DNA of 64,000 bases from Streptomyces canus 299MFChir4.1 (lineage in GTDB: Bacteria > Actinomycetota > Actinomycetes > Streptomycetales > Streptomycetaceae): the NCBI RefSeq assembly GCF_000383615.1, contig NZ_KB911582.1, positions 39,978-103,977 of the forward strand, written 5' to 3'. The position numbers were made by a program, and so were the translations under genes. The notes under the pieces are model-generated. The model was not told where the DNA came from. It made no database searches and saw nothing but the letters and a program-made list of their open reading frames with translations. Positions 1-8,941 of the stretch are shown piece by piece. Numbering within the stretch: position 1 is the first letter of the stretch; each line of letters begins with the position of its first letter.

Positions 1-208
1 CGCACCGTACCCGGCCACCCCCGCCCCCGATCAGCACCCGGCAGACGCCCGCAACCCGCCACCCCCACACCCCGCCAGCACCCGGCAGGCGCCTGCGGCT
101 GACCAGGCCCCGCTCGCCCCTTCAGCATCCGAGCGTCCACAGGGGGACCGACTGCCAGGCCATCAGGCCTCGGGTGGGCTCAACCAGCCGAGAGAAAAGC
201 CGAGCTGC
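1..208. other. Left edge, no supported gene
   Basis: I see no supportable gene here. One forward frame stays open from base 2 and would be rich in Pro, Ala and Gln, so it could be the low-complexity end of a gene entering from the left. It runs on into sequence antisense to the membrane protein at 209-964, which argues against it. A near-identical 18-base repeat beginning CAGCACCCGGCAG occurs at 32-49 and 76-93. Confidence 0.3.
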
Positions 209-964
209 TCAACGCCCGACCGGCCGTGCCGGGTCCGGTCTGCCGCCGATCAGGTCCTGGAATCTTCGGCGCGGGCCCGACCAGCGCTTGTCGTGGCGGT
301 AGGAGCGCAGGGTGGCCCGGGCTCGGGCGCGCGGGCGGCGGCGGTAGAAGCGCCGGGCCCAGGGGGAGCCCGGGCGGGCCAGCCGGATGAGGCCGATCAG
401 GCCGACGAGCGGGACGATCACGCTGAAGATCGCCATCCGGGTCTTGCCCTTGAGAAGGACGAGCATCGCGAAGAGGAAGTTGATGACCACGCTGGTGATG
501 ACGCCGCCGCGGTCCTGCGCCTCGCCCGTGGTCACGTCGTCGACGCCGAACGGCGAGAACCCGGCGAGCACCAGCCCGACCAGCGCCACGGTGAGGACGA
601 CGACCTCGACGCTCTTGCGCCCCTCCTCGCTCCAGTACACGTCGTCGAGATGCAGGATCAGCGCGAACTCGTCCAGCACCAGACCCGCGCCCATCCCGAA
701 GACCACCGCGCACAGCCCCGCCCCGAAACCGTGCCGCCCGCTGGCGACCGCGCCGAAGCCGCCGATGACGGTGAGGACGACTCCCGGCACCACGTGGTGG
801 ATGTGCACACCGCCGGTACTGACGTTGCCGAAGGGCCCCTTGCCCGCCCGGATCAGCCGGGTGATGACCCGCGTGATCAGGAAGGTCAGCACGAACGCGG
901 TCAGGGCGAGGAGCAGCGGCAGCTTGCCGGGTTCGACGATGTTGCGGTGCAGCCAGTGGCCCAT
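209..964 (-). CDS. Conserved integral membrane protein of unknown function
   Basis: A 251-residue protein with about five hydrophobic segments: residues 17-35, then about 55-75, 80-100, 120-137 and 160-195. It ends in a highly basic C-terminal tail of about 50 residues that should be cytoplasmic. A His-rich GGVHIHH motif lies just before the second helix, and an acidic stretch (LDEFALILHLDDVYW) follows the third; these might bind metal, but no family function is known to me. The ATG start at 964 lies only about 70 bases from the divergent cobS start, so the two promoters share a short intergenic region. A weak GACACT -10 six bases before the ATG would fit a leaderless transcript. The function is not recognised. 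Confidence 0.8.
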   Translation of the reverse strand: MGHWLHRNIVEPGKLPLLLALTAFVLTFLITRVITRLIRAGKGPFGNVSTGGVHIHHVVPGVVLTVIGGFGAVASGRHGFGAGLCAVVFGMGAGLVLDEFALILHLDDVYWSEEGRKSVEVVVLTVALVGLVLAGFSPFGVDDVTTGEAQDRGGVITSVVINFLFAMLVLLKGKTRMAIFSVIVPLVGLIGLIRLARPGSPWARRFYRRRPRARARATLRSYRHDKRWSGPRRRFQDLIGGRPDPARPVGR

Positions 965-1019
965 GGACCCAGTGTCGGGTCGCGAGGGGTGGGCCGCCCG
1001 GCGGCTACGGCGTCCGGGC

Positions 1020-1025
1020 TACCCT
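1020..1025 (+). promoter_or_regulatory. -10 box of a probable leaderless cobS promoter
   Basis: TACCCT fits TANNNT and lies six bases before the GTG at 1032, with no Shine-Dalgarno sequence between them. The transcript would start at or next to the start codon. Confidence 0.55.
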
Positions 1026-1031
1026 GCCGAC

Positions 1032-1820
1032 GTGTCCATGACCCCGCCCCCGCTCAACGGCCTCCGCTTCGCCTTCGGCACCCTCAGCGTGCTCCCCGTG
1101 AAGGTGACCCGCTGGGACCGTGAGGCGGCGCGCGGCGGAATGCTGTGCGCTCCGCTGGTCGGCGTGGTCCTGGGATGCCTGTCGGCGGCGGTGGGGCTCC
1201 TGCTCCAGTTCCTGGGCGCCTCCGCGCTGCTCGCCGCGGTGGCCACGGTCGCCGCACCGGCGGTCCTCACGCGCGGCCTGCACCTCGACGGTCTCGCGGA
1301 CACCGCCGACGGCCTGGGCAGCGGCAAGCCCGCCGAGGACGCCCTGCGGATCATGAAGCAGTCGGACATCGGCCCGTTCGGGGTGATCGCCCTCGTCCTC
1401 GTGCTCCTCGCCCAGGTGGCCGCGCTGTCGCAGATGTACGGCGACTCATGGGCGCGGGGTGCGACGGCCGCGGTGGTCTCGGCGACGGCCGCGCGCCTGG
1501 CGCTGACCCTCGCGGCCCGCACCGGGGTCCCGCCGGCCCGGCCGGAGGGGCTGGGGGCCGCGGTGGCGGGGGTCGTCCCGGTCCGGGGCGCGGTCCTGAC
1601 GGCCGCCGCCGTGACGCTGGGGGCGGCCGGGGCGGGGGCGCTCCTCGGGTCGTACGACATGGTCCGCGCGGTCTTCGCGGTCGCCGCCGCCGTGGGGGTG
1701 GCCGAACTGCTCCTGCGGCACTGCACGCGCCGCTTCGGCGGAGTGACCGGGGACGTGTTCGGAGGGCTGGCGGAGACGGCGGCGACGACCGCGCTGGTGG
1801 TCCTGTCGATGAACTTCTAG
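1032..1820 (+). CDS. cobS: Adenosylcobinamide-GDP ribazoletransferase
   Basis: CobS joins adenosylcobinamide-GDP to alpha-ribazole (or its phosphate) to make adenosylcobalamin (phosphate), the last assembly step of B12, at the membrane. The 262-residue product has the usual family length and is mostly hydrophobic. It shows the family's N-terminal LNGLRFAFGTLSVLPV segment and the acidic motif LHLDGLADTADGLG, which binds Mg and substrate and is followed by the typical DIGPFGVIA segment. The start is taken as GTG at 1032 because a TACCCT -10 at 1020-1025 sits six bases upstream, as expected for a leaderless transcript. ATG at 1038 is the alternative. The gene overlaps the converging downstream gene at a shared CTAG. 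Confidence 0.9.
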   Translation: MSMTPPPLNGLRFAFGTLSVLPVKVTRWDREAARGGMLCAPLVGVVLGCLSAAVGLLLQFLGASALLAAVATVAAPAVLTRGLHLDGLADTADGLGSGKPAEDALRIMKQSDIGPFGVIALVLVLLAQVAALSQMYGDSWARGATAAVVSATAARLALTLAARTGVPPARPEGLGAAVAGVVPVRGAVLTAAAVTLGAAGAGALLGSYDMVRAVFAVAAAVGVAELLLRHCTRRFGGVTGDVFGGLAETAATTALVVLSMNF

Positions 1821-2599
1821 CAGGCCTCGCGCCACACCCCGAGCTCGTACTTCTTCAGCATCGAACTCAGCTTCAGCCGCCGGGACTCGGCGCAGAAGCG
1901 GCTGACAGGGAGTTCGTACTCGACGTGGAAGACCGCCTTGCCGGCCTTGACGAACGGTTCCATGTCCCCGCACTCGTCGTACTGCGCGCACTGCTCGTTG
2001 ACCGCGAAGTCGAAGTCGCCCACCAGCTGCGGTATCTGGTCGAGGTCGTTCTTCAGGCCGACCGACATGCCGCGTTCGTGGGCCAGTCGCGCGATCAGGC
2101 GGTTGTAGCGGAGCTGGTCGGCCGCCGTCAGTGCGAAGCCCGTGCGGTTCTTGTAGCCGTCCATGTTGTCCGGCTCCACCGCGTCGAAGCCCTTCTCGCG
2201 GCACATGTCGAGGCGGTCCGCCATCAGCGGTTCCAGGACGTCGGTCGCGCGGATGTCGAGCCAGCGCTCCCCCTCCCAGCCGTTGCCGCGCCCGATCACC
2301 GACTTGGGGAACCTGCCGGCGTCGGGGCGCCAGTCCTCCCACGCGCCCGTGGAGAGGTAGCAGATGACCTTGCGGCCCTTGCCGTGCAGCGACGACACCA
2401 CGGCCGCGGACTGGTCGAAGCCGTCGATGTCGTACACCGGCACGTCCACCGACGTGTCGACGCGGCCGGTCAGCTGCCACTGCCAGGCGATGCCGGGGCG
2501 CGGTCGCCAACGGGAGTCGGCGGACGGGGAGTCGGGGGTGGTCGTGCACCCCGTCACCAGGAGGAGCAGGCCGACGAGGAGGAGCAGGGGGCGTTTCAA
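1817..2599 (-). CDS. Lipoprotein of the GH114 / endo-alpha-1,4-polygalactosaminidase-like family
   Basis: A 260-residue exported lipoprotein. A basic start and leucine-rich helix lead to a lipobox LVTGC, with the lipidated Cys at position 18. The rest matches the GH114/TM1410 TIM-barrel family: PVYDIDGFDQSAAVV, KVICYLSTGAWEDWRP, GFDAVEPDNMDGY and VGLKNDLDQIPQL, in family order. Members of this family cleave galactosamine-rich polysaccharide, so a role in cell-surface or biofilm glycan turnover is plausible but inferred. The start is TTG at 2599: a GGAG stands 8 bases upstream, and this choice puts a signal peptide at the N-terminus. The much longer upstream reading frame lacks these signals. 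The stop codon overlaps that of cobS in CTAG. Confidence 0.82.
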   Translation of the reverse strand: MKRPLLLLVGLLLLVTGCTTTPDSPSADSRWRPRPGIAWQWQLTGRVDTSVDVPVYDIDGFDQSAAVVSSLHGKGRKVICYLSTGAWEDWRPDAGRFPKSVIGRGNGWEGERWLDIRATDVLEPLMADRLDMCREKGFDAVEPDNMDGYKNRTGFALTAADQLRYNRLIARLAHERGMSVGLKNDLDQIPQLVGDFDFAVNEQCAQYDECGDMEPFVKAGKAVFHVEYELPVSRFCAESRRLKLSSMLKKYELGVWREAC

Positions 2600-2831
2600 C
2601 GGACGGACTCCAAGGGGCGCGACGGGGTACCCCAGGAATGATCTCGCGTGCCGTAGCCGGAGGTACGCTCGGCCGACCCGAGCGTAGGCTCGTCCCGGGT
2701 GGTCGCCGACAGGGGTGAAGGCCCCGATCGGGATCCGGATCCGGACAAGAAATAGGGTCGGCCGTCGGGCCCGGTCGACCCCACCCCCCTCGACCCAAGC
2801 AACTTCACATCGGAAGCGAGAATTCACCACC

Positions 2832-4367
2832 GTGACTGCTCTCACTCTCAGCACCTCCGCGGCGCCCGGCCTGCGGGCCGACGCGATCGTGATCGGTGTC
2901 GCCAAGGGCGCGAAGGGCCCGGTCGTCGCACCGGGCGCCGAGGCCGTGGACAAGGCCTACGACGGCAGGCTCGCCGGTGTCCTGGAGACCCTCGGTGCCT
3001 CCGGGGCCGAGGGCGAGGTGACGAAGCTGCCCGCGCCCTCCGGGCTCAAGGCCCCTCTCGTCGTGGCGGTCGGCCTGGGCGCCGAGCCCGAGAAGGACTC
3101 CGCCTTCGACCCGGAGGCGCTGCGCAAGGCCGCCGGTGTCGCCGCCCGCGCGCTGACCGGCGCGAAGAAGGCCGCGTTCGTGCTGCCGCTGGGCGATGCC
3201 GCCGACGTCGGCGCGGTCGCCGAGGGCGTGCTGCTCGGGGCGTACTCCTTCACCGCCTACAAGGGGTCCGCGCCTTCGGAGAGCGCCGCCAAGGCCAAGA
3301 ACGGCAAGGCTCCGCTGGCCGAGGCCGTGCTGCTGGGCGGCAAGCCGCGGGACGCCGCGTACAAGGCCGCGCTCGCCCGGGCCACCGCGGTCGCCGAGGA
3401 GCTCAACCGCGCGCGCGACCTCATCAACATGCCGCCCAACGACCTGAATCCCGAGTCCTTCGCCGCGATCGTGCAGACCGCGGGCAAGGAGCACGGCCTC
3501 AAGGTGCAGGTGCTCGACGTGAAGGCCCTGGAGAAGGGCGGCTACGGCGGCATCCTCGGCGTCGGCGCGGGGTCGGCGTCGGGGCCGCGGCTGGTGAAGC
3601 TGTCGTACACCTCGTCCAAGGCGAAGAAGCATCTCGCGCTGGTCGGCAAGGGCATCACCTACGACTCGGGCGGCATCTCCCTCAAGCCCGCGGGCCACAA
3701 CGAGACGATGAAGTGCGACATGAGCGGGGCGGCCGCGGTGTTCGCGGCCGTGGTCTCGGCCGCCCGGCTCGGCCTTGAGGTCAACGTGACCGGATGGCTG
3801 GCGCTCGCCGAGAACATGCCGTCGGGGTCCGCCACGCGGCCCGGTGACGTGCTGCGCATGTACAGCGGCAAGACGGTGGAGGTGCTCAACACCGACGCCG
3901 AGGGCCGGCTCGTGCTCGCGGACGCGCTGTGGGCGGCGTCGGCGGAGAAGCCGGACGCGATCGTGGACGTGGCGACGCTGACCGGCGCGATGATGCTCGC
4001 GCTGGGCAGCCGGACGTTCGGGATCATGGCCAACGACGACTCCTTCCGTACGGCGGTGCACGAGGCCGCGGAGGAGGTCGGGGAGCCGGCGTGGCCCATG
4101 CCGCTGCCGGAGCACCTGCGCAAGGGGATGGACTCGCCCACCGCCGACATCGCGAACATGGGTGAGCGGTTGGGCGGCGGGCTTGTCGCCGGGCTCTTCC
4201 TGCGGGAGTTCGTGGGCGAGGGGATCCCGTGGGCGCACCTCGACATCGCGGGTCCCGCGTTCAACGACGGCGGGCCCTTCGGGTACACGCCGAAGGGCGG
4301 GACGGGGTCTGCGGTGCGGACGCTGGTGCGGCTGGCCGAGTTGACTGCCTCAGGTGACCTGGGCTGA
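2832..4367 (+). CDS. pepA: Cytosolic leucyl aminopeptidase, M17 family
   Basis: PepA removes N-terminal residues from peptides in the cytoplasm and works as a hexamer with two metal ions (Mn/Zn). The 511-residue product has the family length. An N-terminal macro-like domain is followed by a catalytic domain with the metal and base residues in KGITYDSGG (about 273-281), a further metal-ligand region in MKCDMSGAAAV, and the M17 signature NTDAEGRL at 353-360. GTG at 2832 was chosen because the protein then begins with the usual short Thr/Ser-rich lead into LRADAIVIGVAKG. No strong ribosome binding site is visible there. The gene stands alone, with 380 bases before the next gene. Confidence 0.93.
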   Translation: MTALTLSTSAAPGLRADAIVIGVAKGAKGPVVAPGAEAVDKAYDGRLAGVLETLGASGAEGEVTKLPAPSGLKAPLVVAVGLGAEPEKDSAFDPEALRKAAGVAARALTGAKKAAFVLPLGDAADVGAVAEGVLLGAYSFTAYKGSAPSESAAKAKNGKAPLAEAVLLGGKPRDAAYKAALARATAVAEELNRARDLINMPPNDLNPESFAAIVQTAGKEHGLKVQVLDVKALEKGGYGGILGVGAGSASGPRLVKLSYTSSKAKKHLALVGKGITYDSGGISLKPAGHNETMKCDMSGAAAVFAAVVSAARLGLEVNVTGWLALAENMPSGSATRPGDVLRMYSGKTVEVLNTDAEGRLVLADALWAASAEKPDAIVDVATLTGAMMLALGSRTFGIMANDDSFRTAVHEAAEEVGEPAWPMPLPEHLRKGMDSPTADIANMGERLGGGLVAGLFLREFVGEGIPWAHLDIAGPAFNDGGPFGYTPKGGTGSAVRTLVRLAELTASGDLG

Positions 4368-4406
4368 TGCCCGCCTAGGAGCTCGGCTCCCGAGGGGCGT
4401 GGGCGG

Positions 4407-4448
4407 CTGCGGGTCCGTTGTGGCTCGTCGCGCAGTTCCCCGCGCCCC
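4407..4448 (-). repeat. Dispersed intergenic repeat, copy A
   Basis: On the minus strand this 42-base element matches 21536-21577 at 38 of 42 positions, starting with 22 identical bases (GGGGCGCGGGGAACTGCGCG and on). Elements containing this GCGCAGTTCCCCGCGCC core are, to my knowledge, common between Streptomyces genes. Confidence 0.7.
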
Positions 4449-4552
4449 TGGGTGTGTCACGGGGCCCTTCGTCCGCCTGTGAGCGTGGGGCTGGTCGCGC
4501 CCGCGCGGCGGAGCCGCACATCGATACAGCCCCGCGCCCCTGGGTGTCTCAC
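4438..4552 (+). repeat. Pair of 23-base direct repeats
   Basis: CCCCGCGCCCCTGGGTGT, one variable base, then TCAC occurs at 4438-4460 and again at 4530-4552, 92 bases apart. The left unit partly overlaps the dispersed repeat, so the region looks like a degenerate tandem copy of that element. Confidence 0.6.
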
Positions 4553-4747
4553 CGCATCCCCCTTTCACATGTGAGCGTGTGGTGTCTCACACCCCGGCCC
4601 GGCGTCTCGTTCAGGGCCGACAAGTGCGAAGATGGGGCTCGGCAGGACAGGGCCCCCACCACAGGGCCGAAGAAAGAGCGGCCGGACACCAGCCGCCGCC
4701 CGGTCACTGCAGACCGGCGTACGGCGCACATGCATGGAGGACGTGAC

Positions 4748-6136
4748 GTGGCGAACGACGCCAGCACCGTTTTCGACCTAGTGATCCTCGGCGGTGGTAG
4801 TGGCGGTTACGCCGCGGCCCTGCGCGGGGCGCAGCTGGGGCTTGACGTCGCCCTGATCGAGAAGGACAAGGTCGGCGGTACCTGCCTGCACCGGGGATGC
4901 ATCCCCACCAAGGCCCTGCTGCACGCGGGCGAGATCGCCGACCAGGCCCGCGAGAGCGAGCAGTTCGGTGTGAAGGCCACCTTCGAGGGCATCGACATCG
5001 CCGGGGTGCACAAGTACAAGGACGGCGTGATCGCCGGCCTGTACAAGGGCCTCCAGGGGCTCGTCGCCTCCCGGAAGGTGCACTACATCGAGGGCGAGGG
5101 CCGGCTGTCGTCGCCGACCTCCGTCGATGTCAACGGCCAGCGCATCCAGGGGCGCCACGTGCTCCTCGCGACCGGCTCCGTGCCGAAGTCGCTGCCGGGC
5201 CTGGAGATCGACGGCAACCGGATCATCTCCTCGGACCACGCCCTCGTGCTGGACCGCGTTCCGAAGTCCGCGATCATCCTGGGCGGAGGTGTCATCGGCG
5301 TCGAGTTCGCCTCCGCGTGGAAGTCCTTCGGGTCGGACATCACGATCATCGAGGGCCTCAAGCACCTCGCCCCCCTTGAGGACGAGAACTCCTCCAAGCT
5401 TCTTGAGCGCGCGTTCCGCAAGCGCGGCATCAAGTTCAACCTGGGCACCTTCTTCTCGAAGGCCGAGTACACCCAGGACGGTGTCAAGGTCACCCTCGCC
5501 GACGGCAAGGAGTTCGAGGCCGAGGTGCTGCTGGTGGCCGTCGGCCGCGGGCCCGTCTCCGCCGGTCTCGGCTACGAGGAGCAGGGCGTCGCGATGGACC
5601 GCGGCTACGTCCTGGTCGACGAGTACATGCGCACCAACGTCCCGACCGTCTCCGCCGTCGGAGACCTGGTCCCCACGCTCCAGCTCGCGCACGTCGGCTT
5701 CGCCGAGGGCATCCTGGTGGCGGAGCGTCTGGCCGGTCTGAAGACCGTTCCGATCGACTACGACGGTGTCCCGCGGGTGACGTACTGCCACCCCGAGGTC
5801 GCCTCCGTGGGCATCACCGAGGCCAAGGCCAAGGAGATCTACGGCGCGGACAAGGTCGTCGCTCTGAAGTACAACCTGGCGGGCAACGGCAAGAGCAAGA
5901 TCCTGAACACCTCCGGCGAGATCAAGCTCGTCCAGGTGAAGGACGGTGCCGTGGTCGGCGTCCACATGGTCGGCGACCGCATGGGCGAGCAGGTCGGCGA
6001 GGCCCAGCTGATCTACAACTGGGAAGCGCTGCCGGCCGAGGTCGCCCAGCTCATCCACGCCCACCCGACGCAGAGCGAGGCGCTCGGCGAGGCCCACCTG
6101 GCCCTGGCGGGCAAGCCGCTGCACTCGCACGACTGA
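4748..6136 (+). CDS. lpdA: Dihydrolipoamide dehydrogenase (E3)
   Basis: E3 reoxidises the dihydrolipoyl arm of 2-oxo acid dehydrogenases, passing electrons through a redox-active disulfide and FAD to NAD. The 462-residue protein shows the FAD-binding GGGSGG at 15-20, the active-site disulfide in GGTCLHRGCIPTK (Cys46 and Cys51), an NAD-binding GGGVIGVEFAS segment, and the C-terminal catalytic HPTQSE (439-444). GTG at 4748 is preceded by GGAGG with a 7-base gap; the longer upstream frame is an artefact of high GC. It lies 67 bases before the E2 gene and is probably cotranscribed with it, so E3 and E2 of one complex are made together. Confidence 0.95.
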   Translation: MANDASTVFDLVILGGGSGGYAAALRGAQLGLDVALIEKDKVGGTCLHRGCIPTKALLHAGEIADQARESEQFGVKATFEGIDIAGVHKYKDGVIAGLYKGLQGLVASRKVHYIEGEGRLSSPTSVDVNGQRIQGRHVLLATGSVPKSLPGLEIDGNRIISSDHALVLDRVPKSAIILGGGVIGVEFASAWKSFGSDITIIEGLKHLAPLEDENSSKLLERAFRKRGIKFNLGTFFSKAEYTQDGVKVTLADGKEFEAEVLLVAVGRGPVSAGLGYEEQGVAMDRGYVLVDEYMRTNVPTVSAVGDLVPTLQLAHVGFAEGILVAERLAGLKTVPIDYDGVPRVTYCHPEVASVGITEAKAKEIYGADKVVALKYNLAGNGKSKILNTSGEIKLVQVKDGAVVGVHMVGDRMGEQVGEAQLIYNWEALPAEVAQLIHAHPTQSEALGEAHLALAGKPLHSHD

Positions 6137-6203
6137 CCCTCGGTCACCTGCACGTCGTAGCGACGACTCAGACTTCCGCAATTCGTAAGGAGCAACCGAA
6201 ACC

Positions 6204-7997
6204 ATGGCGGTTTCCGTAACCCTTCCGGCGCTCGGCGAGAGCGTCACCGAGGGCACCGTCACCCGCTGGCTGAAGGCCGAGGGTGAGCGTGTAGAGGCCG
6301 ACGAGCCGCTGCTCGAGGTCTCGACCGACAAGGTCGACACCGAGATCCCCTCCCCCGCCGCCGGCGTCCTGGCCTCCATCAAGGTCGCCGAGGACGAGAC
6401 GGTCGAGGTCGGCGCCGAGCTGGCCGTGATCGACGACGGCACCGGCGCCCCGGCCGCTGCCCCGGCCCCGGCCGCCGAGCCGGTCGCCGAGCCCGCCCCG
6501 GAGCCGGCCGCGGCCGCTCCGTCCACCGAGCAGGCCGCCCCGGCGCCCGCTCCCACCGCCGAGGCCGCTTCCGGCGGCGGCTCCGCCGAGGGCACGGACG
6601 TCGTCCTGCCCGCGCTCGGCGAGTCCGTCACCGAGGGCACCGTCACCCGGTGGCTGAAGGAGGTCGGCGAGGAGGTCGCGGAGGACGAGCCGCTGCTCGA
6701 GGTCTCCACCGACAAGGTCGACACCGAGATTCCCGCACCCGTCGCCGGTGTGCTGCTGGAGATCGTGGTCGGCGAGGACGAGACCGCCGAGGTCGGCGCC
6801 AAGCTCGCCGTCATCGGCGCCCCGGGTGCGGCTCCGGCCGCCGCCCAGGCCCCCGCCGCTCCCGCCCCGGCCCCGGCTGCCGAGGCTCCGGCTCCCGCCC
6901 CCGCGGCTCCGGCGCCCGCTCCGGCTCCGGCCCCGCAGGCGCCCTCGGCTCCGGCCCCGCAGCAGCAGACGGCTCCGGCGCCCGACCCGGCGCCCGCCGC
7001 TCCGGCCCCGGCGCCCGCCCCGGTCACCCCGGCCCCGGCTCCCGCCGCGACCTCCGATGACGACGGCGCCTACGTCACCCCGCTGGTGCGCAAGCTCGCC
7101 GCCGAGAACGGCGTCGACCTGGCCGGCGTCAAGGGCACCGGCGTCGGTGGCCGTATCCGCAAGCAGGACGTCATCGCCGCCGCCGAGGCCGCGAAGGCCG
7201 CCGCCGCTGCTCCGGCTCCGGCCGCTGCCGCTCCGGCTGCCGCCGCCAAGAAGGCGCCGTCGCTGGAGGCCTCTCCCCTCCGTGGCCAGACCGTCAAGAT
7301 GCCGCGCATCCGCAAGGTCATCGGCGACAACATGGTCAAGGCGCTGCACGAGCAGGCGCAGCTGTCCTCGGTCGTCGAGGTCGACGTCACGCGCCTGATG
7401 AAGCTGCGCGCCCGTGCCAAGGACGCGTTCGCGGCCCGTGAGGGCGTCAAGCTCTCCCCGATGCCGTTCTTCGTCAAGGCGGCGGCCCAGGCGCTGAAGG
7501 CGCACGCGCCGATCAACGCCAAGATCAACGAGGGCGAAGGCACGATCACCTACTTCGACACCGAGAACGTCGGTATCGCGGTGGACTCCGAGAAGGGCCT
7601 GATGACCCCGGTCATCAAGCACGCGGGCGACCTCAACATCGCCGGCATCGCCAAGGCCACGGCGGAGCTCGCGGGCAAGGTCCGCGCGAACAAGATCACG
7701 CCCGACGAGCTGTCCGGCGCGACCTTCACCATCTCCAACACCGGTTCGCGCGGTGCGCTCTTCGACACGATCATCGTGCCGCCGGGCCAGGTCGCGATCC
7801 TCGGCATCGGTGCCACGGTCAAGCGGCCCGCGGCCATCGAGACCGAGGAGGGCACGGTCATCGGCATCCGCGACATGACCTACCTGACCCTCTCCTACGA
7901 CCACCGTCTGGTGGACGGCGCCGACGCGGCCCGTTACCTGACCGCGGTCAAGGCGATCCTGGAGGCGGGCGAGTTCGAGGTCGAGCTCGGCCTGTAA
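6204..7997 (+). CDS. sucB: Dihydrolipoamide acyltransferase (E2) of the pyruvate/2-oxoglutarate dehydrogenase complex
   Basis: E2 is the core of the complex and moves acyl groups from E1 to CoA on swinging lipoyl arms. The 597 residues contain two lipoyl domains (about 1-80 and 131-207) with target lysines 43 and 171, each in [10 protein letters not shown]. Two long Ala-Pro linkers flank an E3-binding domain at about 290-325, and the catalytic domain (about 360-597) carries DHRLVDG with His567 and Asp571. Databases often call it SucB. In actinobacteria, however, the 2-oxoglutarate-specific E2 activity is normally fused to the E1o protein, and this type of E2 serves pyruvate dehydrogenase or both complexes. 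The nearby aceE supports that reading. The start is ATG with AAGGAG upstream. Confidence 0.93.
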   Translation: MAVSVTLPALGESVTEGTVTRWLKAEGERVEADEPLLEVSTDKVDTEIPSPAAGVLASIKVAEDETVEVGAELAVIDDGTGAPAAAPAPAAEPVAEPAPEPAAAAPSTEQAAPAPAPTAEAASGGGSAEGTDVVLPALGESVTEGTVTRWLKEVGEEVAEDEPLLEVSTDKVDTEIPAPVAGVLLEIVVGEDETAEVGAKLAVIGAPGAAPAAAQAPAAPAPAPAAEAPAPAPAAPAPAPAPAPQAPSAPAPQQQTAPAPDPAPAAPAPAPAPVTPAPAPAATSDDDGAYVTPLVRKLAAENGVDLAGVKGTGVGGRIRKQDVIAAAEAAKAAAAAPAPAAAAPAAAAKKAPSLEASPLRGQTVKMPRIRKVIGDNMVKALHEQAQLSSVVEVDVTRLMKLRARAKDAFAAREGVKLSPMPFFVKAAAQALKAHAPINAKINEGEGTITYFDTENVGIAVDSEKGLMTPVIKHAGDLNIAGIAKATAELAGKVRANKITPDELSGATFTISNTGSRGALFDTIIVPPGQVAILGIGATVKRPAAIETEEGTVIGIRDMTYLTLSYDHRLVDGADAARYLTAVKAILEAGEFEVELGL

Positions 7998-8016
7998 GCG
8001 GCTTCGCTTCCACGGT

Positions 8017-8043
8017 GCCCCCGTCCGGTTTCCGGGCGGGGGC
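8017..8043. terminator. Bidirectional hairpin terminator after the E2 gene
   Basis: GCCCCCGTCCGG (8017-8028), a TTT loop, and CCGGGCGGGGGC (8032-8043) form a 12-base-pair stem with one G-U pair. It lies between the E2 gene and the converging lipoprotein gene and can serve both. Confidence 0.8.
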
Positions 8044-8055
8044 TCCGGCGTTTCC

Positions 8056-8727
8056 TCACGTGGGCGTCAGCTGCTTGTCCGACCAGCCCCACAGTTCCTC
8101 CACCCACACATTGGGGATGGACAGCTTGGGCGCAGGGGTCAGATGGCGGGTCCGGTACGCCTTCAGGACGTCGTACGTGGCGTCCAGGCAGTCCCGCGAA
8201 GTGAGCTTGCCGGTCCTCGGGTCGACGCCGACGAGGAACCCGCGGGCCTCGACCTTGCTGATCATGGCCCAGGCCCGGTTCACGTCGTACGTCGAGGACT
8301 TGGTGCAGCGGTAGCGGCCGTACGGGTGCTCCGACGTGCCGGGGTAGTGCGCGTCCGTGGACATCTCGCTGAGCATGCGGTCGTACGACCCCTCGGCGTG
8401 CCAGGCCCCGATGTCGCCGCCCGGCGGGGTGTACAGCTTCTCGCTGGGGTTCTCGACGGCGCCGTAGACCCAGCGGCCGGTGCCTGGGACCTTGAAGCCC
8501 CAGCCGACGTGGCCGAACTTCTGCGCCCCGTCGGGCTTGCCGAAGACGCAGGCGGCACCCCTGCTCGGGGCCGCACCCGCCATGTCGGTGATCGCCTCGG
8601 CGCTGCTCGGTGCCGTCTCCGCCGTCTCCGCCGTCGCCCGTGCGGCCGACTGTCCGCAGCCCGCCACCGCGACGATCGCGCCGATCACGGCCCCGATCGC
8701 CGGTCCCCGTCGTCCCCCGATGTGCAT
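8056..8727 (-). CDS. Exported lipoprotein of unknown function
   Basis: A 223-residue protein. The chosen ATG at 8727 has an AGGGGGA ribosome binding site and opens a signal peptide ending in the lipobox VAGC, followed by an Ala/Thr/Glu-rich linker of about 40 residues. The folded part (ACVFGKPDG, GHVGWGF, GRWVYGAVENP, then a helical C-terminal half with several Cys) is conserved in Streptomyces as I remember it. The early Cys and the GHVGWGF histidine loosely recall NlpC/P60 or related papain-like folds, but the match is too weak to assign a function. The protein should sit on the outer face of the membrane. A longer start 60 bases upstream would destroy the signal peptide. Confidence 0.75.
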   Translation of the reverse strand: MHIGGRRGPAIGAVIGAIVAVAGCGQSAARATAETAETAPSSAEAITDMAGAAPSRGAACVFGKPDGAQKFGHVGWGFKVPGTGRWVYGAVENPSEKLYTPPGGDIGAWHAEGSYDRMLSEMSTDAHYPGTSEHPYGRYRCTKSSTYDVNRAWAMISKVEARGFLVGVDPRTGKLTSRDCLDATYDVLKAYRTRHLTPAPKLSIPNVWVEELWGWSDKQLTPT

Positions 8728-8905
8728 GCCGTCCCCCTGCGGTGCGAAGAGGCACCCCGTGCGGGAACCCCTTGAGGGACGCGACACTTCTCAGGGCCGT
8801 GGGGTTCCGTGGCTTGACATAAGTCGTACGGCTGGGAGCGTGTAAGCCTCGTCTCACCTGCATGAAAGCGCCCCCGTGCGCCCCTCCCGGACGGGCCCTC
8901 GGCCT

Positions 8906-8911
8906 TATTGT
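8906..8911 (+). promoter_or_regulatory. Probable -10 box of the gntR gene
   Basis: TATTGT lies in the only AT-rich patch between the divergent genes, about 30 bases before the ATG at 8942, leaving a short leader that holds AAGGAG. No good -35 box is seen. Confidence 0.4.
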
Positions 8912-8941
8912 CTAAACGTCAAACGCCCTTAAGGAGCTCTC

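Larger units (their letters stand above)
4368..4747. other. pepA-lpd intergenic region with repeats
   Basis: These 380 bases hold no convincing gene. They contain one copy of a dispersed 42-base repeat (4407-4448, minus orientation; second copy at 21536-21577), and a 23-base direct repeat at 4438-4460 and 4530-4552 with one mismatch. A small palindrome CACATGTG occurs near 4566. The promoter of the E3 gene must lie in the last 200 bases, but I cannot place it confidently. Confidence 0.5.

Noticed and set aside
4418..4747. N-terminal extension of the E3 protein
   Set aside because: It includes dispersed repeat DNA, and the GTG at 4748 has a proper ribosome binding site and starts the conserved FAD domain.
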